A stretch of 48,048 bases of DNA, taken from contig MFPR01000027.1 of the NCBI GenBank assembly GCA_001784175.1, forward strand, positions 45,167 to 93,214, in the 5' to 3' direction. The notes beneath the pieces are model-generated. The model searched no databases, had not been told where the DNA came from, and saw only the letters and a list, made by a program, of their open reading frames with translations. Position 1 is the stretch's first letter, and each line of letters starts with the position of its first letter. The stretch comes from Candidatus Lindowbacteria bacterium RIFCSPLOWO2_12_FULL_62_27 (lineage in GTDB: Bacteria > Lindowbacteria > 2-12-FULL-62-27). The translations under genes and the position numbers were made by a program. Of the stretch, positions 17,761 to 26,908 are shown in pieces.

Positions 17761-20700
17761 CAGTATTCTCTCTGCGCTCTGATGATGAGGAAGATGCGTT
17801 CCACCTCGGCCTCATTCCTTCCTAAAAGCGGGAGCAATTCCCCTTTGATGATGTTCTCGCGCGTCCGAATGCCTCGCCAGCCGTCCGGCCGGACCCTTTT
17901 CACGGTCTCGTCAATCTTCAACGCCAACTCTTCATTCTGGTTCAGATTGTGGTAGAGGGCGCGTTTCCCCTGCGTGTCCAGCTTTTCCGGCGTCTCCTCC
18001 GAATGCCCGGCATCCACCTTCTTCGCCAGCTCGGCGACGCGTTTCAAGTATTCCTCATACTCGATCGCCTTGGCCTTGCGCGCCGCGATGATCTCGTCCA
18101 GGAGCGTCGACATCTTCTCGTAGAAAGCCGGGTCGTTCAGGTGCTCCTTGATGATCTTTCTGCGGACGTTGTTCTCGATGGTTTCGGCGATGGCGTCCTT
18201 GTTGCCCTTCAGGCCGCCCAGCTGCGTGGCGATGGCATTGGCGATGCCGGTCTTCACAATCAGCTCCAGCAGGCCCATGTTGTCGAAGGGCGAAATTTTG
18301 CGCGGCTCATCGGCCTCGATGTAGGTGTCAATGAGGTGCCGCATGTCGGCCTCGTAGGCTTTGAGGTCGAGCGTCTCGCCGCTGGCCTTGCGGATGATCT
18401 CGCGGACGTTCAAGTGGTAGTCGAGCTGCTTCTTGATGCGCGCAATGTCGGAGCTGCTGTAGCCGGCCGCGTCCAATTCGTCGGAGATGTTGGCGTAGGC
18501 GCGCACGAGCGCCACGGTCGCCTTGTAGAGCGCGGCCCGCTGCGGTTCGCGTTCCTTCAGGTCGGAAGCGATCTCGGTATTGCCGCAAAAATAGTGGATG
18601 TGCTCCAGCTCACCCTTGGGCGGCTCAACCGGTTCGCGCAGAAGGGCGATCACTTCAATGGCGTCGTCGAGGCGTTCTCTCCCCTTCTTCAAACGATCCT
18701 GCAACAGGACTTCCGGGTCTGTCCCGCCGTCGCTGTGGTCCAGTTCGGAGGTGTAGACCGCGATGGCGTTCTCGACTTTTTTGAACAGGTCTTTGTAGTC
18801 CACGATGTAGCCGAAATCCTTGTCCTCGCCGTCCAGCCGGTTGACGCGGCAGATGGCCTGGAACAGGCCGTGATCCTGCATGGACTTGTCGATGTAAAGG
18901 TAGGTGCAGGGCGGCGCGTCGAATCCGGTCAAGAGCTTGTCCACCACCACCAGAAGTTTCATGTTCGCCGGCTCTTTTGTGAACAGCGCCTTTGCTCTCT
19001 CCTCGTATGTCTCGGTCCGGGTCTGCCCCGGCTTGGCGTCGACGTCCTTCAGAAGTTCCGTGTATGTGTTGTAGATGAACTGCTTGTCGGTCTCGGTGTT
19101 GGCGCCGGTTTCCTCCAGCGTCACATCTTTCGCAAGCGGGTTGTAGGATGTCACCACCGCGCACTTGCCCCTGAACGGCGTCTTCTGGAACAGCGTAAAA
19201 TATTTGCTCGCATCGTAGATGCTGGAGGCCACCAGGATGGCGTTGCCGCGTTCGCTCGAAAGACGCGGCTTCACGCTGAAATCGAAGACGATGTCGTTCA
19301 CCACCCGATCCATGCGCGATTTGGAGCTGAGCACGTTCTGCATCGTGCCCCATCGCTTTTTCAGCTCGTCCTTTTGCCAGTCGTTCAGCCCTTTGGTCTT
19401 GGAGTCGAACCACGCGTCGATCTTGTCTTCGGAGCCGAGCCGTTGATCGATGTCCCGCGCCTCGTACACGATATCCAGCACCACCCCGTCATCCACCCCC
19501 TCGCTGAACTTGTAGGTGTGGATGTAGCCGCCGAACACTTCAAGGCTGGTCGCCTTGTCTTTCATCAGAAGCGGCGTGCCCGTGAATCCGATGAAGACGG
19601 CGTTCGGCATCATCGCCTTCATCACGCGGTGCAGCTTGCCGCTCTGCGTGCGATGGCATTCGTCCACGAACACGAACACTTCGCCCATCGTCGGGCTGGG
19701 CCTGGCTTCCAGCTCCTTGATGAAGGCGTCGAAGTCGTCCACGTCCTTTCGGCCGAACTTGTGCACCAGCGAGCAGAGCAGGCGCGGTCTGGCTTGGCCG
19801 AGCTGATTCATCAGTTCACGGCCGCTGTTGGTGCGCTTGATGGCCTCGCCCGTTTCGGTGAAGACCCGCTCGATCTGTTTGTCCAGCTCGTCGCGGTCGG
19901 TGATGATGGCAACGCGGGCGTTCGGGTTGTTTTCCAAAATCCATTTGGCGAGCATGACCATGACGATGCTCTTGCCGCTGCCCTGCGTGTGCCAGATGAT
20001 GCCGCCCTTTTTCTCGCGCACATGGCTCTGCGCGGCCTTGACGCCGAAATACTGGTGGACGCGCGGCAGTTTCTTTACGCCGCCGTCGAACAGCACGAAG
20101 TCGCGCATCAGCTCGATCAGCCGGCGCTTGTCGCACATCTTGAGCAGATACTTGTCCAGCTTGAACCGGCTGTTGTCCGCTTCGTCCTCCTTCCACTTGA
20201 GGAAATATTTCTCCGGCGTGCCGATGGCGCCGTATTGCAGTCCCTCGGAATCATTCCCGGCGAAAACAATCTGAACGGTGGAGAAGAACCACTCGTTGAA
20301 CTCCTTCTGCTGGTTGGACAGCAACTGCCGGATGCCGTCGCCGATGGTGACGCGGCTGTTCTTCAGTTCCAGCATGCCGACAGCGATGCCGTTCACGTAC
20401 AGAACCAAGTCGGGCCGCCGCTCGTGGTTGCCCTGGAGCGTCACCTCCTCGGCGATGGCGAAGTCATTCTTTAATGGATTGCCCCAATCGATCAGTTGGA
20501 TCGATTCCGTCTTCTCGCCCGCCTCCACTTTTACCGGGACGCCGTAGCGCAGAAGTCCGTACACGATTCTGTTATTTTCGTAGAGACTCCGGTTGGGATG
20601 GTGGGCTTCCGTGAGAAGAACGTGAATCGCCCGGGCGATTTTATCCGCGCGGTATTTCCGGCTTTCCAGATATGCCTTGAGAATTTTTCCCTCGATGTTG

Positions 20701-20813
20701 CTGTTGCCGTCGCGGTCGGTCCAGTCGCCGAGATATCGATAGTCCAGCTCGTCGCGGAAGAGGGCGATGACCCGGTTCTGCGTGGCGCGTTCGGGCTGGC
20801 CGATGGTGCTCAT
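17760..20813 (-). CDS. hsdR: Type I restriction enzyme R subunit (HsdR), system 1
   Basis: This 1017-residue motor/nuclease subunit translocates DNA and cuts it when the site is unmodified. Domains in order are a PD-(D/E)xK nuclease (Asp135 in RRPDLVLY, then Glu149-Leu-Lys151), an SF2 translocase with Walker A in HTQGSGKS (Lys281) and a DECH-type motif II (VDECHRTQ), motif VI-like QAICRVNR, and a helical C-terminal region for binding the methylase. The ATG at 20813 overlaps the preceding gene's stop (ATGA). It is co-translated with ygjP-like gene 1. All key residues are intact. Confidence 0.95.
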   Translation of the reverse strand: MSTIGQPERATQNRVIALFRDELDYRYLGDWTDRDGNSNIEGKILKAYLESRKYRADKIARAIHVLLTEAHHPNRSLYENNRIVYGLLRYGVPVKVEAGEKTESIQLIDWGNPLKNDFAIAEEVTLQGNHERRPDLVLYVNGIAVGMLELKNSRVTIGDGIRQLLSNQQKEFNEWFFSTVQIVFAGNDSEGLQYGAIGTPEKYFLKWKEDEADNSRFKLDKYLLKMCDKRRLIELMRDFVLFDGGVKKLPRVHQYFGVKAAQSHVREKKGGIIWHTQGSGKSIVMVMLAKWILENNPNARVAIITDRDELDKQIERVFTETGEAIKRTNSGRELMNQLGQARPRLLCSLVHKFGRKDVDDFDAFIKELEARPSPTMGEVFVFVDECHRTQSGKLHRVMKAMMPNAVFIGFTGTPLLMKDKATSLEVFGGYIHTYKFSEGVDDGVVLDIVYEARDIDQRLGSEDKIDAWFDSKTKGLNDWQKDELKKRWGTMQNVLSSKSRMDRVVNDIVFDFSVKPRLSSERGNAILVASSIYDASKYFTLFQKTPFRGKCAVVTSYNPLAKDVTLEETGANTETDKQFIYNTYTELLKDVDAKPGQTRTETYEERAKALFTKEPANMKLLVVVDKLLTGFDAPPCTYLYIDKSMQDHGLFQAICRVNRLDGEDKDFGYIVDYKDLFKKVENAIAVYTSELDHSDGGTDPEVLLQDRLKKGRERLDDAIEVIALLREPVEPPKGELEHIHYFCGNTEIASDLKEREPQRAALYKATVALVRAYANISDELDAAGYSSSDIARIKKQLDYHLNVREIIRKASGETLDLKAYEADMRHLIDTYIEADEPRKISPFDNMGLLELIVKTGIANAIATQLGGLKGNKDAIAETIENNVRRKIIKEHLNDPAFYEKMSTLLDEIIAARKAKAIEYEEYLKRVAELAKKVDAGHSEETPEKLDTQGKRALYHNLNQNEELALKIDETVKRVRPDGWRGIRTRENIIKGELLPLLGRNEAEVERIFLIIRAQREY

Positions 20814-22168
20814 TTCAAGACCTTCCAATGTCCACCTTTGGCTGCGCCGATGCGTTGCACATACCCATGCGACTTCAAATACTGGATGTTCTTTTCCACC
20901 GCCGTTGTGCTGAATTTCAGCATACTCGCCAGTTTGGTCAGCGTGATTTTTGGGTTATCCTGCATTGCGCGCACAATGGCTGTGCGGGTTTCACCCAACT
21001 TTTCACCCAACTTTTCTCCCGACGATACCCCTGCAGTATCGGCCGCAAGCGCCGCCGGCAGATGCGCGGGGTTGGCATGAAACGTCAACATGAGTCCCGA
21101 CATTTCAAAATCATAGAGAGGCGGCTCTATGCCGTGCTCCCGGCACTCCCGGCGAATTTTTTCGATGCCCCGTCCCCAGGATTCTATATACCCGGCTCTG
21201 AAAAATGCGTTGGCCAGGAGCGGATTGGGTGGGTTCGACGGATGCTTACCCAACAGACGCTTCAGCGTCCACCCTTCCGGAAGTCGCCCGGGGTTCCACA
21301 GAACGATTCTGTCGTCATACACGCTGATCTGGATCGGCGCACCGACGCTGTAGTCCTTGTGAACGATGGCGTTCAGCAGAGCTTCACGCATTGCACCATG
21401 AGGGAATAAAAAGATCTCGCGGCGTTGAATGCCCTCGTAACTGATATATGCCTTCAAGTACTTCGTGTGCAGAATCTCCAAGGTTTTCTCGACTTGATTA
21501 AACAGATTCCCGTGAATTTCGTCCTGATAGCGGAGGTCGTCGTCGGTGACGAAAAAGCCGATCTTGATCCATGCACCGCTGACATAACGCTCCGGCCAGT
21601 CGGAAAACAGCAGACACGCGGCGCGTTTGAGGTGGCGCTTCTCCGACAATTCCAGATTCTCGAGGATGACCGCGCGGCTGTCCCGCAACACGGCCCGATC
21701 CATGCGGCCGCTGCGGGCGGCCTTCTGCTTGAAAAGCCGAAGCGCAGTATTGCTGCAATCTTCGAATGAAAATGCGGGTTCAGGCACGCCATCCCAATGG
21801 CGTCCGCGCTTCTTCAACAAGAACCGATCGAGCGACGCGCCCTTCAACTCCTGCTTGGTACTGCCGCTACGGTAGTGGTACTCGCCCTTGTAGCTGACCG
21901 GATACGGATAGGGCTCGACGGCGATCTCCAGCGTCTCCTTGCCCGACTCCTCGCGCAGGTTCACATCCACCATGATGCCGAGAATATCGCGCACCTTGTT
22001 TGGAATGTCTTCGAGCAGTTTGGCCGCATTCTTGACCCCGACGGCCTTGCCCCGGTTGTTGCGGCCGATGATCAGTACCCCGCCTTCGGCATTGGCGAAG
22101 CCGCATATCCAGCGCAGATACTCGTCGCGCCATGTCTCTTTCCATTCAGTCTTCTGGCTCTCCTTCAT
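20810..22168 (-). CDS. AlbA_2/Schlafen-domain ATP-binding regulator (RecG-like family)
   Basis: This 452-residue protein has an N-terminal AlbA_2 domain (WKETWRDEYLRWICGFANAEGG), a GHKL-like ATP-binding domain with ALLNAIVHKDYSVGAPI and LWNPGRLPEG, and a C-terminal winged helix (ITLTKLASMLKFSTTAVEKNI). Members are often annotated as putative RecG-like helicases but lack helicase motifs; they are common in type I restriction loci, where a regulatory role is suspected. A duplicated four-residue unit (GEKL twice) lies in the linker. The gene overlaps both hsdS and hsdR by four bases (ATGA on both sides). Confidence 0.85.
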   Translation of the reverse strand: MKESQKTEWKETWRDEYLRWICGFANAEGGVLIIGRNNRGKAVGVKNAAKLLEDIPNKVRDILGIMVDVNLREESGKETLEIAVEPYPYPVSYKGEYHYRSGSTKQELKGASLDRFLLKKRGRHWDGVPEPAFSFEDCSNTALRLFKQKAARSGRMDRAVLRDSRAVILENLELSEKRHLKRAACLLFSDWPERYVSGAWIKIGFFVTDDDLRYQDEIHGNLFNQVEKTLEILHTKYLKAYISYEGIQRREIFLFPHGAMREALLNAIVHKDYSVGAPIQISVYDDRIVLWNPGRLPEGWTLKRLLGKHPSNPPNPLLANAFFRAGYIESWGRGIEKIRRECREHGIEPPLYDFEMSGLMLTFHANPAHLPAALAADTAGVSSGEKLGEKLGETRTAIVRAMQDNPKITLTKLASMLKFSTTAVEKNIQYLKSHGYVQRIGAAKGGHWKVLK

Positions 22169-23355
22169 ACCAACCTCGTCTTCCCAGTCAGTAATTCCTG
22201 CATCATCCCCTGCTTGAGCGCGCGGGTTTTGTCGCGTTTCCGCTCCACCGCCGCGATCCCGGCGTCCATGTCGGAAAGCACGGCGGCGATGGCGGTTTGT
22301 TCGGGGATGGATGGCAATGAAATCGGGAGTTGCGCATACTCGTTACCATTGATTCCAGGTTGCCCGCTGCGCATCGACATTAGTCGCACCCAATTCCAGT
22401 AAGCATCAGTGGTTGCATACGCAGCCAAGAAAGCGGGTATGAGGATCGCGGGATCAGGCCGAACACGGATAAGAAAACCAGCGAACACCAAACGACCATC
22501 CAGCGGGTTATATAAATAGGATTTGCCTACGCTCGCACCTGTCCTCGCAAAAACGAGATCACCGTCGCCGAGGTAGTAATTGCCGGCATTCGCAGCCCTG
22601 ACTGAGACAAGCTTCTCAGGAGAGAAACGACTATCTTCAGAAATGTCAGTAATCCGAATGTAGGCGGGCAGCCTGTCCGAAAATGGAACGGCAGGCGCAT
22701 TGATTCCATAGTCGGGGCGTGAGATCAGACAGTCCCCCAACCGTTTCACCTCCCACTCCCCGCTGAAACCCGGCAGGCGTTTTTTGCCGGTAAGGAGTTC
22801 CTGCATGGCGGCCTGTTTGAGGTCGCGCTTCTTGGCGATGAGTTTGTCCAGCGACGCAATCAGTGCGTCCACATCCGACAACGCCTCGGCGATGGCTTCT
22901 TGCTCGGCTTTCGTAGGCGGGAGGGCGATCTTCATTTCGGTCAACGTGCCTCGCGTGATGTATGGTGTATTGCCGGCATTCACCTCAACCCGAATTCTTT
23001 CAGAGAGATTCCGCCCCATGTAATGCTGAACGTATTTGATCGAGTCCACGAAACCCGACAGCACATAAGTACGCTGATACGCGTTGAACTTTCCCTTGTA
23101 GTAATGGATGTATCCCACGTTCGCGCCATTTCCTGAAACAAGGAGCGCTTCGGTATCAAAAGCGTAGGTGTCGATTTGGTAATAGTCTCTCGCGCAGGTA
23201 TAAAAGTTGTATTGACCATTTGGCGTCATAGCGTTTACATCAAGTTTGCCGGTCGTAACTTGGGTGCATGTAGTTCCAAGTTCGGCGACCACCCACTCCT
23301 CCGGAATCACGCCGACCTCGGTTTGCTTGTATCCTTTCGGCACGGTTCCGGTCAT
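22165..23355 (-). CDS. hsdS: Type I restriction enzyme specificity subunit (HsdS), system 1
   Basis: This 396-residue subunit recognises the two half-sites of the target. It has two target-recognition domains (about 12-150 and 205-350), each followed by a conserved helical region (TKAEQEAIAEALSDVDALIASLDKLI and EQTAIAAVLSDMDAGIAAVERK), and repeated ends QAAMQELLTGK and QGMMQELLTGK. The ATG at 23355 overlaps the stop of the DUF1016 gene (ATGA). The internal duplication is normal for HsdS. The recognition sequence cannot be deduced. Confidence 0.93.
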   Translation of the reverse strand: MTGTVPKGYKQTEVGVIPEEWVVAELGTTCTQVTTGKLDVNAMTPNGQYNFYTCARDYYQIDTYAFDTEALLVSGNGANVGYIHYYKGKFNAYQRTYVLSGFVDSIKYVQHYMGRNLSERIRVEVNAGNTPYITRGTLTEMKIALPPTKAEQEAIAEALSDVDALIASLDKLIAKKRDLKQAAMQELLTGKKRLPGFSGEWEVKRLGDCLISRPDYGINAPAVPFSDRLPAYIRITDISEDSRFSPEKLVSVRAANAGNYYLGDGDLVFARTGASVGKSYLYNPLDGRLVFAGFLIRVRPDPAILIPAFLAAYATTDAYWNWVRLMSMRSGQPGINGNEYAQLPISLPSIPEQTAIAAVLSDMDAGIAAVERKRDKTRALKQGMMQELLTGKTRLV

Positions 23356-24494
23356 GCTGGCGACCTTGCGCGGAGTCTGCGTTCGATCACTCGTTTCAAC
23401 TGCTCGCGTTTGGGCAGGTGAAGCTGATATTTGGAGACGAAGAGTTTGTTGTCCATGCCGGCCAGGGCGTACTCGGCGAGGGCGTGGTCCTTTTTGGCGC
23501 AGAGCAGGATGCCAACGGGCGGGTTGTCGCCTTTGGCCATGACGTTTTTGCGGTACCACGTCACGTAGGTGTTGAGCTGGCCGATGTTTTCGTGGCTGAA
23601 TTCCTCCAGCTTCAGTTCAATCAGCACATGACACTTGAGGACGCGGTGGTAGAAGACGAGATCCACGAAACCATGCGTATCGCCGATGAGGATGCGTTTC
23701 TGTCGGGACTCGAAACAGAAGCCGTGGCCCAGTTCCAGAAGAAACTCCTGCAACCGGTCCAGCAGTTGGTCTTCCAGATGCGACTCGCCCATGACCTCTC
23801 TCGGTTTCAAGCCGAGGAACTCAAAGATGTAGGGGTCGCGGATGTTCAAGCGCGGTTCGGATTTTTCCGCTCCTCGTCTGGCCAGCGCAGCCAGCTTCTT
23901 CCTGTCGCGGGACAGGCCGGACCGCTCGAAATAGAGCGACGCGATCTGGCGCCGGAGTTCGCGCACCGACCAGCCGCCCTGAACGCATTCGGCCTCGTAA
24001 AAGGCGCGTTTGTGCTTGTCGTCGATTGCGACCAATTGCTCGATGTGCGTGTAAGAGACCTGCTGGAGAAACCCTTTCTTGAAAACCTGAGATTGTGCGG
24101 TCAGTGACCGCACTTTCCCGGACTTGGCGCCGCCTCCATCCGGCAGAAGGAGTTGGAATTGTGCGGGCAGTGACCGCAGAATTTGAGGATAGACTTGGTA
24201 AAATCGGAGGTACTGGTAAAGCTGGCGTTTTCCGCAGGCGCTGACATTCGACGTTTCCAGTTCAACCGACAGCTTCGCAAACAGCTCACTTCCATATTTT
24301 GCCCGGTCGGCGCCACGCAGTTCATATTCGGCGATGTAACATCCGATCAGCCAATTGCGCATGGTCAGAGCGATGTTGACCGCGCGGCCGGCCTGCGCGG
24401 CCAGATTGTCATGAACAGCGCGGATAGACTTGACGAGTTCGGCAAAGGTGAGACGCGCCCGGCCGGCAATCGCGGATTTATTTGGTTTCGTCAC
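23352..24494 (-). CDS. DUF1016 / YhcG-type PDDEXK nuclease
   Basis: This 380-residue protein pairs the DUF1016 N-terminal helical domain (LVKSIRAVHDNLAAQ, YGSELFAKLSVELE) with a C-terminal YhcG-type PD-(D/E)xK nuclease: Asp278 in GFVDLVFYHR and Glu293-Leu-Lys295 in VLIELKLEEF. It starts with a GTG overlapping the hsdM stop (GTGA) and its own stop overlaps hsdS, so it is built into the restriction operon between hsdM and hsdS. Residues 105-135 contain a duplicated element (RSLPAQFQ, RSLTAQSQ) encoded by a palindromic DNA repeat. The role beside the restriction enzyme is unknown. Confidence 0.88.
   Translation of the reverse strand: MTKPNKSAIAGRARLTFAELVKSIRAVHDNLAAQAGRAVNIALTMRNWLIGCYIAEYELRGADRAKYGSELFAKLSVELETSNVSACGKRQLYQYLRFYQVYPQILRSLPAQFQLLLPDGGGAKSGKVRSLTAQSQVFKKGFLQQVSYTHIEQLVAIDDKHKRAFYEAECVQGGWSVRELRRQIASLYFERSGLSRDRKKLAALARRGAEKSEPRLNIRDPYIFEFLGLKPREVMGESHLEDQLLDRLQEFLLELGHGFCFESRQKRILIGDTHGFVDLVFYHRVLKCHVLIELKLEEFSHENIGQLNTYVTWYRKNVMAKGDNPPVGILLCAKKDHALAEYALAGMDNKLFVSKYQLHLPKREQLKRVIERRLRARSPA
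24092..24179. repeat. Duplicated palindrome inside the DUF1016 gene
   Basis: GTGCGGTCAGTGACCGCAC at 24095-24113 is a perfect palindrome with 9-base arms around one central base. A near-copy, GTGCGGGCAGTGACCGCAG, lies 66 bases away at 24161-24179. Both keep the reading frame and encode the related peptides RSLTAQ and RSLPAQ. It looks like an in-frame palindromic insertion that was duplicated. Confidence 0.7.
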
Positions 24495-26905
24495 GACCTG
24501 AACCCCATCTTCTTCAGATGCCCGTCCACCCGGGCGGAGAGCGTCTCAACTTCCTTCGTGATTTCCAGGAGCGGTGAGGCGTAGCGGTCGGCCAGTTCCC
24601 TCACGCGCTGGGTGAGGGCCTGACTGACGCGGTCCATCTCCCCGTGAATGGCGGCATCGAGGGCGGTGAGCCATTTGTCGTCTACGACCAGCATCTTAAT
24701 CTCGGCCTCGGCAAGTTTGGGGTATTTGGCGCAGGCCTTCGCATCCAGATCGGCGGCGGCCTCTTTGTGGCGTTTCTTGAGGTCGGATTCCCGGTTGCTG
24801 AATTCCAGCCACGCATTCAACACGGCGGCTTCGTCCTTGGCATCCTTGTCGTCCTTGATCTCCTTCAACCGGGCGGCGACGCTGGCCTTGTTCACCTTGT
24901 CGAGATCGGCGAAGGCGCCCTCCTCACCGCCGTGTTCTTCCTCCAACTCGGCGATCTTGGCGGTGACGCTTTCCAGCTCGGCGGCGAGTTGGTCAATCGC
25001 CTCCTGCTCCTTCGCGTAGTAGCGGGCGACGATGAGAGACTTTGGGATCAGATCGCAGGTCCAGCCCTTGTCCACCTGTTTCCCCGGTTTGCCGTCCTTA
25101 TCTTTCCTGGTCTCGATAACCCGGTAGGTCTCGGCTTTCCATCCGTCAGCGGCGATGAGGTAGCAGTCGTCCTGCATGGTCTCGGTCCAATAGTCCATCA
25201 GGCGTTGATAGACATCGTAGGGATCGATGAGTGGCTTGCCGGCGTAGTGGACGAGCAGGTCCTCGGCAAGGTCAGCGATAAGTTTCTTCGGATGGAATCC
25301 AATTTTCAATTGCCGCAGGGCCTTGGCGTTTTTTTGCCGCCATGTGTCGAAGTGGGCGTTCATGTTCGCGGCAAAGGCGACGAATTCCGGGTGCTCGAAG
25401 ATTCTGGATTTGATGGCGGCCTTCTCCACGGCAAGGTCGATGTAGCTGACACGATTTTTTTTAAACAGGGTTTGTCGGAGCCTGGGGCAGACGGCCCAAT
25501 ATCGATCGAGGGCATCCACATCGCGAATCGGGATTCCGCCTTTTAGATGGCCTTCAATATCTTGAATGTCCTCGGGCGTCTGGCTGTCGATATAGCGCGG
25601 CAGGTTGAGGTTGAACTCGTTCTTCTCGATCTCCTCGACGCCGACCATGCGCGCAAAGCGGGGCACATCGAGCCGCCGCGTGAAGACGTCCACGATCTTG
25701 TGGATGTCCCGGGCGCGCAAGCGATTCTTGGGGCCGTCCTTCATGAAGCCGCCGCTCGCGTCGATCATGAAGATGCCCTTGCGGGCCGGCGCGTCCTTCT
25801 TGTCGACGACCACGATGCAGGCGGGGATGCCGGTGCCGTAGAAGAGGTTGGCGGGCAGGCCGATGATGCCCTTGATGTACCCCTTGCGCACAAGAGCGCG
25901 ACGGATGTCGGCCTCGGCATTGCCGCGAAAGAGCACGCCGTGCGGCAAGATGCACGCGCCTTTGCCGGTGCTCTTGAGCGAGCGGACGATGTGCAGGAGG
26001 TACGCGTAGTCGCCCTGCTTGGCGGGCGGCGTGCCGAATGGCGCAAAGCGCTGGTATGGGTCCTTCAGCGGGTCGATTCCGGTGCTCCAGCGTTTGTCGG
26101 AAAATGGCGGGTTTGCAACGACGTAGTCGAATGTCTTGAGGGTGTCGCCGTCCTTGAAGAGCGGTGTTGCCAGCGTGCTGTGTCCCCCCTGAATCAGGGC
26201 CGTCGGATTGTCGTGCAGGATCATGTTCATCCGGGCGAGACCCGCCGTCGCCACGTCTTTCTCCTGCCCGTAAAGCGTGACGGCGGTGCCGGCCTCGTCG
26301 CCCACCTTCAAGAGCAGGGAGCCGGAGCCGCAGGTGGGATCATAAACGGTGGTGGCGGCGCTGGTCTTCGCATCGCGGATGCCGATAATCTGCGCCATGA
26401 TCCGGCTGACCTCGGCCGGCGTGTAGAACTGTCCCTTGCTCTTGCCGCTCTCGGTGGCGAAGTGCCGCATGAGATATTCGTAGGCATCGCCGAGGATGTC
26501 GTCGCCTTCGGCGCGGTTTTTCGAGAAGTCGAGCGCCTTGTTCTCGAAGATGGCGATGAGATGGGTGAGCCGCTCGACCTTCTCCTTGCCGCTGCCCAGT
26601 TTAGTGGCATCATCGAAGTCCGGCATGTCGGACAGATTGTTGGCCTTGGCCAACGGTCCGATGATTTTCTTATTGATCTGATCGCCAATGTCGCTTTTGC
26701 CCTTCAGCGCCACCATGTCCTTGAAGCCCGCGCCCTTCGGGATCGTGATCGGCGCGTAAGGTTGACCGGCGTATTTATCGCTGACGTACTTGATGAACAG
26801 GAGGACGAGGACGTAGTCCTTGTACTGGCTGGCATCCATGCCGCCGCGCAGTTCATCGCAGCTCGACCAGAGGGATGAATAGAGTTCGGATTTCTTGATG
26901 GGCAT
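24491..26905 (-). CDS. hsdM: Type I restriction enzyme methylase (HsdM), system 1
   Basis: This 804-residue N6-adenine methyltransferase has an N-terminal HsdM domain (LWSSCDELRGGMDASQYKDY), SAM-binding DPTCGSGS (189-196) and the catalytic NPPF (265-268). It is longer than the usual 500-550 residues; the extra C-terminal 300 residues are largely charged helix with coiled-coil character and may substitute for contacts to HsdS. The start is the ATG at 26905, three bases after the stop of the truncated AlbA-family gene. It overlaps the DUF1016 gene by four bases. Confidence 0.94.
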   Translation of the reverse strand: MPIKKSELYSSLWSSCDELRGGMDASQYKDYVLVLLFIKYVSDKYAGQPYAPITIPKGAGFKDMVALKGKSDIGDQINKKIIGPLAKANNLSDMPDFDDATKLGSGKEKVERLTHLIAIFENKALDFSKNRAEGDDILGDAYEYLMRHFATESGKSKGQFYTPAEVSRIMAQIIGIRDAKTSAATTVYDPTCGSGSLLLKVGDEAGTAVTLYGQEKDVATAGLARMNMILHDNPTALIQGGHSTLATPLFKDGDTLKTFDYVVANPPFSDKRWSTGIDPLKDPYQRFAPFGTPPAKQGDYAYLLHIVRSLKSTGKGACILPHGVLFRGNAEADIRRALVRKGYIKGIIGLPANLFYGTGIPACIVVVDKKDAPARKGIFMIDASGGFMKDGPKNRLRARDIHKIVDVFTRRLDVPRFARMVGVEEIEKNEFNLNLPRYIDSQTPEDIQDIEGHLKGGIPIRDVDALDRYWAVCPRLRQTLFKKNRVSYIDLAVEKAAIKSRIFEHPEFVAFAANMNAHFDTWRQKNAKALRQLKIGFHPKKLIADLAEDLLVHYAGKPLIDPYDVYQRLMDYWTETMQDDCYLIAADGWKAETYRVIETRKDKDGKPGKQVDKGWTCDLIPKSLIVARYYAKEQEAIDQLAAELESVTAKIAELEEEHGGEEGAFADLDKVNKASVAARLKEIKDDKDAKDEAAVLNAWLEFSNRESDLKKRHKEAAADLDAKACAKYPKLAEAEIKMLVVDDKWLTALDAAIHGEMDRVSQALTQRVRELADRYASPLLEITKEVETLSARVDGHLKKMGFRS

Positions 26906-26908
26906 GGA

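Noticed and set aside
17949-20474. Very long plus-strand open frame (841 codons) opposite hsdR 1
   Set aside because: It is antisense to a complete HsdR with all motifs, has a Leu/Val/Arg-skewed composition typical of a shadow frame, and has no domain features.
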